From: Bryum argenteum
Lineage: Eukaryota > Streptophyta > Bryopsida > Bryales > Bryaceae
Direction: 5' to 3'
Assembly (NCBI GenBank): GCA_037043015.1
Contig: CM073326.1
Coordinates: forward strand, 18,298,345 to 18,362,344
DNA: 64,000 nucleotides
Shown: piece after piece, positions 33,901 through 44,809 of the stretch
Layout: each line of letters begins with the position of its first letter
Numbering within the stretch: the stretch's first letter is position 1
Position numbers and translations under genes: made by a program
Notes under the pieces: model-generated
The model's input: only the letters and a program-made list of their open reading frames with translations
Told to the model about the DNA's origin: nothing
The model's database searches: none

Positions 33901-34448
33901 GATAAGGATAACAAATCATTATCAACATCATCGATGGATGATGGATGACAAGTGGCAAGCTTCTTTATCTTCATAATCTCTTCCGCCTGGTCAACATGAC
34001 ATTGCTGTAAAAGATCACACATGGTACCAAACCAATGTTTCATGTCCTCAAGAAGCTCTCTAAAAGCTTCTTTGTTGTTATACTGCAATATTGCACCCTC
34101 GAGCCATTTCTCATTGCAACATTCTTTAATCAATACTTTAGCATTGTATGTCACACGATACAATTCTCTTTTTGCATAGAGGTACTCGGCTTTTTGGAAA
34201 TCACTAGAAAAGCCTAATATATGCTTCAATCCTTTTTCAAAGTTTTCCACCAAATTGGTACACTGCTTCTGATTGAGCATCCCTTCTTTCAATAGTAAGC
34301 GACCTTCTTTTATATTCTCCATAGATAATTGCCACAAGTGAGGATGCTCTTTGCAATGTGATTGAAGTAGAGTGCGGTACAAAGTGCTAAGTGCAAGAAT
34401 GAGCAAAGCAAGAGTGAGCAAAGCCCAAAGTAATTGCCACAACTCCAT
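28212..34448 (-). CDS. Membrane-anchored MLKL/DUF1221-like - protein kinase - NB-ARC - LRR receptor (PNL-type NLR)
   Basis: Three exons, 34448-32808, 32657-31623 and 31514-28212, joined by GT-AG introns of 150 and 108 bp, all phase 0, give 1992 residues with no internal stop. Residues 5-23 are a hydrophobic segment. Residues 43-150 are helical with LNQKQC...KWLEGAI...NKEAF, the pattern of the DUF1221/plant MLKL-type region. The kinase (about 245-535) has Lys286, Glu299, HRDLKLDN (371-378), DFG (401-403) and an APE motif, but the glycine loop (257-269) keeps only one Gly. The NB-ARC in exon 2 has P-loop GMGGIGKST (582-590), LLILDDV, GLPL, FLDLACFF (TNL-like) and MHD. The LRR tail is about 19 near-identical 48-residue double repeats. 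Kinase-NB-ARC-LRR proteins are known from mosses and act in pathogen sensing; that role is inferred here. The last repeat stops at a TAA where other units have TAC. A 5' UTR intron (acceptor at about 34527) is possible. Confidence 0.9.
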
Positions 34449-35660
34449 TTTGTAATATCAACTTCACATAAAAATTGGTGAAGCGGATATCTTACTGCAC
34501 CAATTTAAAAGCCTCTGCAACACCTACAAAACATACACAAACCACCATCAAATCCCATTTCATTTATTGTTTTCAACACAGTTATTAGTAGAGAATCCAT
34601 AGAAGGTAGAGTTGCAATTTGTAATTACGAAGCTACACGTTTTGAATAACCTCCATGCATAAGATGCCTTCATTTGATGAAAATCAATTATTCCACCATT
34701 ACATTGCACTTTGTAATTTAGAATGAAATCATTCTCAACTCACCCAATTCACTAGGAGACAGTTATAACCCACCTAGCACCCTACACCATATTATTTCTC
34801 AAGTGGTTACATGCCATGTACAAACACAAAGTTATGATTTTCACATACTTCATATGAAAATATATGATGTCATGAAATAGTAAACAAAGTCCCTTCTAAA
34901 AAAGTAATCCGCTTGACATCCATATGAATGTACAATACTTCAAATCGAGATTCTACATGTCTCTTCCGTACATAGGTACCACGTAATGTTCAATAACCTT
35001 AAGATTAGATTTGTGTAGCTCCGTTGTCATTTAGATTGGAGTAAAGTATTCCAAAACCAGTAAATGATTAAATTAAACAAATTCAAATTCAAAAAGGCAT
35101 TCACACATCACATGTGCTTTGCCTGTTGTACGTTAATCTCTCAAGCTATAAATTATGGCATGCGAGGGTTATAATCTTTCAATTTAAAATCCCTTAATTG
35201 TATACTACCTCAAAGTTACAACCCAATCACTTTACAAATGTCTTTACTTCATTATTAACATCTATGCATATACACTTCTAGTAGATAAGTAGATTTACAT
35301 GTAACTTCAAAGTATTTGCAATATCTACCAAATTTTGTATCAAACAACTTCAATGTAATCCTATCCCCCAATCATATCCAATCTTTCAAATGACATTTCT
35401 TTAACCTTCATGAATTCCACATCCCTACCTTTAAGATATCCTACATCCCCACTTCTATAATATCACACATCCGTTTCCCTATATCGTCACACGTCCCTCC
35501 CTTGTATTATCACACCTCCTTGCCATGTGATATCACACCTCTCACCTCTATACTGGAACCCCTCTTCACTCCGTAATACAGCCCATTCAACTCTGCCACT
35601 CGTGGCCTAACCAACCTGAGCAATTGTAATGTTGTTCTCCTGTTATGCTAGTAGAACATT
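34449..35660. other. Upstream region of the receptor gene
   Basis: AT-rich and free of convincing ORFs, it must contain the receptor promoter. A short pyrimidine-rich simple-sequence stretch lies at 35390-35560 (repeated ATATCACACNTCC-like phrases). I could not place a TATA box or transcription start with confidence. Confidence 0.5.
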
Positions 35661-35979
35661 CCGCTGAAGCTCGAATGAATAGATGGAACTGCTAGAGAAG
35701 GGCAAAGGCTATGGATGTTACCCACCTTGTGACCTATCTCCAAAGAATAATAATATCGCTCACCAACGGTTGGGCAGTAAACAAAAAATCACCACGCTTG
35801 CTATCCTTCCAGCTTCGACACTATTGTATTCTGCGAAGACTGGTATAAGTAATCCCCGATCTGATGGCACACACAAGAATTTCAGATACTATCACAAGCA
35901 TATCACCACATGAAGGTAAATGAATCATCATAAAACTAGATATAATCACGGGTACCGATTCTCATCTACCGTATATGAT

Positions 35980-37317
35980 ACAATAAGGATCTATCTATCA
36001 ACATGGTCCAAGCAAACAGGACCTTGCCAACGACACAGCCGGAGCAATCCAAACACACAGACCTCCATTTGACTTGTTCAGATACCGAGAACATTGGTAA
36101 AGAAAGTCAAACAATGACCAGCGGCAGAAACAATGACCAGCGGCAGAAGGAGCGAGAAGTAGATATGGAGGACCAGGGTAAGAACCTGGACGTATTAACC
36201 CCTAAAGGCCCGAGGGGTTTGAAGAAAAACTTAGATGTGTTATAAACTATGGATTTTGTAACCCTTACGATGTAGAGTTCCAAAAACCCTAAATTAGGCG
36301 TATACGGTTTAATTCCCTAAAATAGATAAATATTTATTCTATAGTTAATTAAAAAGAGTAAAACTTTGAAAATCAATATAAAATGTACTTTCTATCATTA
36401 ATAATTTTAAATTGATTTGATTGACCAAAATCACATATTATATGATAAAATGAAGAGAAGCCATGAGTAACCTATGAGAAGCCTTACTAGTTTCTCAAAA
36501 TAGTAAGTTTTCTTACACTGAAAAAACCTTACCCTATTTGTGTTTGAAGGCTTATTGAACAATATATGAATCCAAACGTGGTTCTCTACATTAGTTGTGG
36601 CTCCCATCACACCAAACTAATGGAATAATAATAAAAAATACAAAACAAAACTTTATTTATTGGGGTTCAGTTCCTCAAAATTCAGGATCGACCACAAAAT
36701 AGTACCATTGGGCTCTTAGAGGTCAAGCAACAACTCATAAAAGCTCAATAGTCGGGACAGTAGAACCACTGCAATCGGAAGAACGACTACCCAGACAGAG
36801 ATATGGAAACACCCACACCTCCATTGCCATGTTCAGACATCAAGAATACAAACAATGACCGGCGGCAAAAGGACCCCACGAACTAGATTTGGAGAATCAG
36901 CCTCGAAAAGGAGCCACGGTGAGAAACAACGATACCTGAGAGTGATGAGTAACCGGCAAAAGATCAGTAGACGGGGTAGCAGGACTCCAGAATTAAGAAC
37001 CACACCGAGAGAGCGACTCCAGGATGCACGAGCAAGAGAGATTGCAATGAGCAAAAACACGACTCAGAAGCTCCACTGCTTTCTTGCAGTCCTTGAATAC
37101 TTCCTCTACCATACTATACGGGATATGGTATGTAGGGGAAATAATTGAGGTGGAGGTCCGTACGAAAGCTGGGAGAGAAGATCGTGCCTGCAAAGTTTGT
37201 ATTAATAATAACGCAAGTGGGTACAATCGCTTGACTCTGTCATGGGAGCGCTTACATGAGTTACATCTGGAGGACTTGGAATCGGTGCACGAGGAAATGG
37301 TACCAGACTTTTGAGAG
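35980..37317 (+). pseudogene. Unrecognised degenerate coding region, interrupted by a TTAA-like element
   Basis: 36003-36198 and 36780-36900 are diverged copies of one segment (CAAACAATGACCAGCGGCAG against CAAACAATGACCGGCGGCAA). Short plus-strand frames (36003-36245; 36855-37148; 37084-37314) have polar, protein-like composition, e.g. KQRYLRVMSNRQK and WERLHELHLEDLESVHEE, but are short and change frame near 37084-37146. I cannot name the product. A small spliced gene, or a transposon protein remnant, are both possible. Confidence 0.25.
36199..36722 (+). mobile_element. TTAA-family-like element with decayed right end
   Basis: TTAA (36195-36198) is followed by CCCCTAAAGGCCC. The right end is GGGCTCTTAGAGG, then TCAA. 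The left part is closely related to 60373 onward (both continue GGGGTTTGAAGAAAAACTTA). It sits inside the degenerate coding region described separately. Confidence 0.55.
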
Positions 37318-37699
37318 AAGCAAGTTTCCTTACCATATGATTCGACTGGTAGGTATAGAATTGTGGACTTTTCTGCCTAAAGAAGTTGAGGTCCCTATTG
37401 CCGTTGCAGTAGGGATGTAATTTTTAGGCGTCAAGTCTTTTGATGCAGATATCTCATGATATAATACTCTTTCTTCGTGTTGTGATAGTTCAATTGATTG
37501 GTTGAACATGTAAAAATAAGAAGCTGCAAATTTCTTATCGTAGTACGGTATTATCTTGTCAACTTTTCATTTGACTCATAGAGTGACCATTTCTATTTGT
37601 CTTTTCCATCTTACCTCCTTGTCATTTTACATGAGATTTTTTTTTAATCCGAAGTGGTTTTTAGATCATCACATTCAAAAAGTGCGATTTGTGTTATCG

Positions 37700-38290
37700 G
37701 GATGATTATGGTAAGGTTAGAGATTTTTACCATTGTTGAGAACATTGTCGTGTAATATTTTTCTAAAATGTAGGTATAAAATGAGCGATGATATTTTTTG
37801 AAAAGCATGCATCACGATTACTGTATTTTATTTGACAAAGAAGTGTATGCTCAGTAGGTGCCTTCATAGGTTTTTGATTTTTAAGAGAAATTATATTAAT
37901 ATATATGATATTGAATTTGACCAATTTTGAAAGAAAAATATGAATTTGGTTTCAAATTTTTTCAAGCCTACCCTTGTAAAATTGGTAAACTTTTTGACTT
38001 GGGTCACTTTGGAACTAGAGGATTGATAGAGGTTTGAACATGTTTTGAGAAAAAAGAATCAAATAAGCACTGAAATTAAATTGCCCTTTTTGGACTTGAA
38101 AATCAAAATTTATAAATAAAGGTTTTAAAGTGGAATTTGGCTCTGCATAGTTTACGCCATATACTTTGCAATACAGTGGGAAATTGGTAGAAATCTTAGG
38201 CCTACTTATCAATTTTAACCCCTTTATCTAGGCTACCCAAAATTACAAATACCCATTTTGGGCTTCTTGGTCCTATAGGGGATAAAAATA
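37700..38290 (+). repeat. Decayed TTAA-family sequence
   Basis: Similar to the interior and right part of the family (TTGTAAAATTGGTAAACTTTTTGACTTGG-type text from about 37975, right end GGTCCTATAGGGG at about 38280). Termini are mutated, so boundaries are uncertain. Confidence 0.45.
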
Positions 38291-38790
38291 GGAGAGATCG
38301 GCAAAGGGTGACATGTAGCGTGTGACGTCCACACCCTACTTGCTTTTTTTTTTTTAATCATGAAGAGCTGCTCACCTCATTTTGAAGCTCAACCATGATT
38401 GATATTGGTGCTACACAATTACCAATGAGAAAAGTCTTGCCTTGTTTGTGATTTGAGGCTTATAAAAGAAACAATTATGAATCCACATGTTTTGTATGTT
38501 TGGATTTTTATCCATCACAATTTAAAATTCATTTTCAAAATCACCATTTGTACTTGAATTGCAGCATACTCCATGCAAAAACTCAATTTTTTTTCTAGGT
38601 TCTATAGGTTCTACTCGGTAAAAATTGTGTAGGCATATTTGTAACTCACCTACAATTAAGAATTTGAAGAGTGCCATGTCAAATTCACATTCAAAACGGT
38701 TGTTTAGGTCCCCAAGACATTATGTTCTCATTCTACAACAAGTGAAAATAAATATATTTCAACTTTGAACATTACCATCTCACAATTGTG

Positions 38791-40280
38791 ATATGCTCAT
38801 AGACGTGTAAGCTAGATACTAGATCCTACAGCTACATACTTCAAAACACATCAAAATTGAAATTTTTTCATCTTGCACTTGTACTAGGCAAGGATAGCTT
38901 TGAGGTTTTGGCAAGTTTGAGGTTTACTTTAGCGGTTATAGATGTTGGAATTATTAGCTGTAGGTACCTCTTCCAGATGCAACTGTGTGCATTTTTTAAT
39001 TTTTTTTTTAAACCTAGCAATGTATTAATCATTTGAGCAAAACATCAAGAACCAAGGCAAAAGCCTTGTAGGGGGAAATTTTTGTATCAGTCACAATCCA
39101 AAAAGAAGCCTTACTAAAACTACCTCATGGAGAGCATACTTCTAAGGCTAGCATCCCAATTCTCAACCCCACATATTAGAAGTGTGAGCAATCTTTTCAT
39201 TGCAATAAGGGAGAGTGCTCAAAGTGGAGCACTACCAATAATGGAGTACTAAGCTTTTTAACTCATGGGTACATAAAAGTTTTACATTTCAATAGTACTA
39301 CATACTCATATCAAACATTAGAAGGTGTCAAATCAGGGCACCATTTCAGAAACACCGATAAATCCACCTTCAAAGATTCATAACAGATTTTAGAAGAGCT
39401 GAAAATTTATGACTCCACTTTGACTATCCTTCCACTTACTATCTTCATTCGTTAATTAAAAACTTGCTTCCACTATTATCTTCGGTAGAGGCTGAGAAAT
39501 CTGAAGTTTGAGCCATTTTTGAGCAAACTGTGGTGCCTTTGATATGCTCATACATGTGTAAGCTAGGTACTAGATCCTAACGCTATATACTTCAAAACAC
39601 ATCAAAATTGAATTTCTCATCTTGCACTTATACTAGATGACGACAATTTTGAGGATTTTGGCAGCTTTGAGGTCCACTTTAGGGGTTAAAGGGTTGGAAC
39701 TATTGGATGTAGGTACCTCTTCCCGATGCAATTGTGTGCATTTTTTTTTTATTGGAAAAAATAAAACAATGTATTAATAATTTGAGGAAAACATCAAGAA
39801 CCAAAGCAAAAGCCTCGTAGGGGGAAATTTTTGTATCAGTCACAATCTAAAAAGAAGCCTTACTAAAACTACCTCATGGAGAGCATACTTGTAAGGCTAG
39901 CATCCCAATTCTCAACCCCCCACATATTAGAAGTGTGAGCAATTTTTTCATTGCAACAAGGGAGAGTGCTCTTAAATGGAGCACTGGGCGTTTTAACTCA
40001 TGAGTACATAATAGTTTCACATTTCAATAGTACCACATACTCTGATACTCATATCAAACATTTGAAAGTGTCAAACTAGGGCCCCATTCTTGAAACACCT
40101 ATAAAACCACCTTCAAAAGTTCATAGCAAATTGAAGAAGAGTTCAAAATTTATGAATCCACTTTGACTATCCTTTCACTTACTTTCCTTATGCATAAAAA
40201 TTGCTTCCACTTATATCTTCATCACATGTTGGAAAATCTGAAATTTGAACCATTTTTGAGCACTCTCCCTTGTATGCAAG
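38791..40280. repeat. Two direct copies of an approximately 745-bp unit
   Basis: The unit beginning GATATGCTCATA (38791) recurs at about 39539. Both contain the text around CATCAAGAACCAA and an A/T-rich joint near 39000 and 39745. A third, inverted copy lies at 62.82-63.41 kb, and shorter pieces lie near 46.95, 51.0, 55.1 and 56.6 kb. This is an unclassified dispersed repeat; no protein is encoded. Confidence 0.8.
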
Positions 40281-41690
40281 TTGCCACCATATTGCACAGT
40301 GTGATTCCTGGCTACTTTAGCTGTGGAGCACTGCATGATGAAGGGGACTTTGGGAGGAAAGTGTTCGTACCATTATATTTGAACTAGTAATTTATAAGCA
40401 TAGACTCCTTCTTCATGAATTCAAGGCTACAGTATGACACTGTTCTATACTATAATGAATGCCTTCAGCATAAACCACTTCCTGGCCATGCCTAGTGAAG
40501 AGAGTGTAGCTGGCCATGGCTCACACCATCCTCCAGGAAAACGTCACTTCCACTTCTGTTTACATTATATAGTAAGGTGCTCAATAATGGTTCAATTTTT
40601 CAGCCCAGGAAACGTATATTGTATGGGCGCCTATATTCGTGCATTTAAGGAGTTTACTATACTCGGAGTGATCAAATGGGTGACTTACTATTTACAGAGG
40701 TTAGTATATAAAAAAGACAAAGTTTTCTTATTTTGTGATAATTTTAGGTACTTACATATTTAACTACAGATTTTAGAAGGGACTAATATACGTACACCTA
40801 TAGTCGTTCACCCTTGTGCTCGATCGTACTCGTACATATGAGGAACACCCTATCCAAGGAAATCTTCATCATATCCCAAGGAAATCTTCATTTCATGGTG
40901 CCGGATCTGGGAGACAGCCGCAATATGGGTTCTCAAACCTTAGTAAAGTTAGCCCCTAAGAGTCCAATCAATCATTTTATGTTCAGTCGAGAACTTTGAG
41001 GACCTCTAACCCGGTTGAAAAAAGGAATTTGACCCACATGATGAACAATATGTTTATTAAAATATTGTACGATTAAGATCTAAAGAACTTACCTTTTTTT
41101 CCATTCATGACAAGTTTACAAGAATGTGTTCTTTTTACTACAAATGAGTCGAACCATTTAGGAGTTAATGCACATACGGATAACAAGTATATAATCAAAA
41201 ATTCCGGAAAGGGGTGAGTAGTATTGTTCTTCTACCTCTTTGTCCTGTGGCCATCGAGGTAAAGACATTACGAACAAACGCTGTATTCACGCCAATCTTC
41301 GATTTGAAGATTGGAGTTCTTATCTATCTATCTATCTATATAATCAAAAATAAAACATGTAGAGAAGAAAAATTCATGATGAGGCAGAGTAATCTTGTAT
41401 ATAACTTGATACTTAATCTTCAAATATGTAACGTAAGCTAGACTTTAGAGGTTCTTAAACTAATCTCTTAAAGCAAACTTACTTAGAAAACTCTTAGTCA
41501 ATCTTGTAATAGAATTCTTCTTTGGTTTTGAATTGGCTCAAGGGATTTGAGATTATGTTGTTGTTTATAGTAGAATGCTCAAATTATGGAGGAGGTTCAA
41601 TGATGGAGCTTTAGTAATCTTCACTCCCATGTACTGATAGTTTCCTAATCCAACAATAACATGTAATGAGAGCAAACATTATAGGATGCC
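40270..41690. repeat. Duplicated block 1 (paralogous to 58.8-62.0 kb)
   Basis: 40270-40998 matches 62011-60950 in inverted orientation. About 41020-41690 matches about 58770-60235 in direct orientation. Block 1 lacks the TTAA elements and Stowaway MITE of block 2, and carries a SINE piece (41203-41336) that block 2 lacks. It therefore provides empty sites for dating those insertions. Confidence 0.8.
41203..41336 (+). mobile_element. 5'-truncated SINE/LINE tail copy with 15-bp TSD
   Basis: It matches the 3' part of the SINE at 57733-58100 and ends in (TATC)n. The 15-bp duplication TATATAATCAAAAAT lies at 41188-41202 and 41337-41351. The paralogous site at about 59873-59890 lacks the insertion. 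Confidence 0.85.
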
Positions 41691-44600
41691 ACCCCCCCCC
41701 CCCTTCCTAACCACTATCCACCCTTTTGTGCTCTATTTTTAAAAGAAGATTGTGATTGTGCACAAAAAGAAAGCTTATTGATAGTTGATTATTTTTGAGA
41801 ATGGAAACCAACGGGGCTTCTAAGTTACCCCCTTAAGTTGAAAGCCCCCAAAATTGTTAGAACTCCTCAAAACCACCCTCTTTCAATGCAAGATGAAAAT
41901 TTACAACTTTTGACATAATCTCAAGTATATGACCGTAAGACCTTATACCTAACTTGTCCATGTATGTGCGTACCGAAACATAGTTCCAAATTCCTTACCA
42001 ATTGTGAAATGGTAACATTCAAAGTTGAAAAATAAGTTTCTTCCTTGTTGCGGAATGCATTAGAAGTTTTTTGTGAGCCCAACAAAGTAATTTCAAGTTT
42101 AAATGTGAACTGAGGCTTTTCAGATTCTTGTTCCTAAGTCAATTAGGGACATGCCTATGTAATTTTACCCTCATGCAACCTATAAAACCTAAAGAAATGC
42201 TTGAATTTTCACATGGAGGTATGTTGAAATTCAACTTCAAAGGACCCTCTTTGATAATAAAAATGGCATGTGAAGAATAATTGTATGAAAAATCAGAACA
42301 GTGAGATCATGCCTTAACACCTTATTTCCAAGTACAAAAAACAAAACTTGAAAAAAAAGTAAAATCTCAATTTTTGGTGAATTTTTGAAGTTCCTTTGAT
42401 CTTATTTATTTAGGGCAGATTTTGAGACTTAACAAGCATATACTATAGTTTGGGCAGATTTCAAATAGTGTTTTCAAACTTTGACCGGAAATATCTCCTT
42501 AAGTATGAGGAAATTTGAAGCATCAAATGATTTTTTGGAAAGGCATGGAAAAACTCTTTTACCTACAAAAGGTTTCTATTTCATAAAAAGCTAAATATAG
42601 TAAACAAGGGGTTGACCAGACCCCAAATGACGTGATCCGGACTCTTTTCGACATTAGGGGTTAAAGCAACCATTGCAAATGGAGAAAGGTTTATAAAGTG
42701 GAATCTTAAAGAAGAAAAAAGTGTAACAAAAGTTAAAAGTATACTTTCTAAAGTAAAAGCAACAAACGATTAAGGGCGATAAGTCTAATGCTCAAATCCA
42801 ATTGGCTTAAAAGTTAACAACTGCAGTGCTAAGAAATGTGTTGCTAGTATAAATGTGAGAGCAACATACACAACCCTCTCCCTTATTCCTTTTCTTCCTC
42901 TCTGGGTTAGTCCTTAATACTCTCCCTCCCTTGTAGATCCCTACTTCACTTAATACATATTACTCTCCATAGTTTCCGCACACTACAATAACAATGACAA
43001 AAATGGGACTAAAGACATATTACTCTCCATAGTTTCCGCACACTAAAATAACAATGACAAAAATGGGGGCGTTTCATGATCAACATCCCAAATTGGCAAT
43101 CAAGACCTCACCATCCACACTCATAAAAGGTCTAAGAATCCTTTACATTTGGAGAGAAACAAATACTTTCCTCACCCGCAACTAAATTGAGAAACTAATC
43201 AACTTAGTAGTGAATGCGCAAGCCTTGATCATTAATATACACTCAAAATTACGCTATTATGCCTTGATCATTATACACTCAAAATTGGGTGTACTTGTGT
43301 GGTCAACGGATACAACTATTCTAATGTTGCAATAAATAAATGTCGTGTTTGCACTTGAAATCATGAAGAAATATCCTCATGGTAATTAGCCGGAAGAGAA
43401 GAGAGTCAACCTTGTACAAGGAGAAGTCCCTCGTACAAACCATATATAGCATAATCAACCCCTTAGCGCTCCAAATTCTCAATTCGATCATTTTGGATAA
43501 CAACCAAAAATTGTGAGGAGCCTCGACTTCTTCATGGAGTGTCTATTATTGATGAAATTTGTTGGGTTAGATTCCAAATGAAAGCTACTTCTTTGTGATA
43601 AGATTCTTATATCAATCCAAGATATATAGAATTCTCTATCACTTGGGTTTGACTTTGCTACCCATGAAATTTGAAGTGTCCTATCCCTCGTAGTAATGCA
43701 AACCATATTTGGACTTGGTGTTGATGAACATAGACTCACAACTATGACAACACAATAAATCAATATATATTTGGATTAAGGCCAAAATTTTCGTATTACA
43801 TTTCCCCCAAAATCTTCCTAAAAGAATTCTTTGACTTAAATGTTCTCAATTGGTCATACTATTTGCACAAAGAAAGACAGAATTTTAATCGTTAAAACTT
43901 TGAGAACCTTCAATTTTGAAACTCCCACTTCAGTTGCATCTCACTTCCAAAAGCTCATTTATTATTATAAAGTGTAAACCTCTTGTTGCAGAATTATTAC
44001 ATGAATACGCCTATAGATTCAACTAAAGAAAAAAATAAAATAAATTAGTAACTAACTAGAATGCCAATGCTTGGTCTTTATTACAGAAAAAAATTAACTT
44101 GTGCCATAACTTGAATAAAAAATGTAGAATATATCAGCTAATGTTATGTGATTTTAAATATAAAAAGAATCTAAAGAATTTCAATCAGCCTCCAAAATCT
44201 CATTGGTGTTTTTTGGAAGCTTGAAACCTCAAAAGTGCGATTCTCTACCTCAATGCACTCCCGGAGGTGTGTACCAATTTTATTTCCTTTTTTTAATATT
44301 CCGGCCACAAGATTTTGTACCAAAGACTATCTTTAGTTACTATTCCAAAAATCAAGAGTTGAAGGTTTGCCATTTGAGGGATCGAACATCCAAAGGTTAC
44401 TCTCCCAAGTATTTTTGGGCATTGTGAGGAATGTTTCTAACTTTTTTGAAATCTACCCTGGAAAAATTGGTAAAATTTCTGACTTGAGCCACTTTGGAGT
44501 TTGAGTACTAATTCAGTGATGAACATGTTTTCAAAGTTTGTTTTTTAAAAGAAAACAAAAACCTTTTTAAGCTGCCCCATCTCGACTCGCAACCCAAGGA

Positions 44601-44800
44601 GTGTCCTAAGAGATTCAAAATCTGAAATCTAAATTAGCAAATCTTACCACATACACTTTGCAATATAAGGGGCAACCGGTCAAATATCTTAGACAAAGAT
44701 AATACTTTTCAGCCCCTTCATCTCGGTTGCCCGAAATTGCAAAAACCCATTTTGGGTCTCAAGAAGCTTGAGGTGTTAAATGGAAAAAATTTGGGAATAA
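41691..44800. other. Gene-free interval with decayed repeats
   Basis: I see no gene. About 41835-42660 ends TTAGGGGTTAA, and about 44195-44772 resembles the element at 18577-19147; both look like decayed members of the TTAA family. A C-homopolymer lies at about 41692-41703. The remainder is AT-rich sequence with no recognised feature. Confidence 0.5.
42955..43074. repeat. 60-bp tandem duplication
   Basis: The 60-bp segment starting ACATATTACTCTCCATAG (42955) is repeated at once at 43015 with one substitution over most of its length. The very high similarity suggests a recent local slippage or duplication. Confidence 0.95.
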
Positions 44801-44809
44801 ATGTTCAAA

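Noticed and set aside
41835-42660. A further intact TTAA element
   Set aside because: The right end (TTAGGGGTTAA) is good, but the left end is decayed and no TTAA could be assigned, so I mention it only as a remnant.
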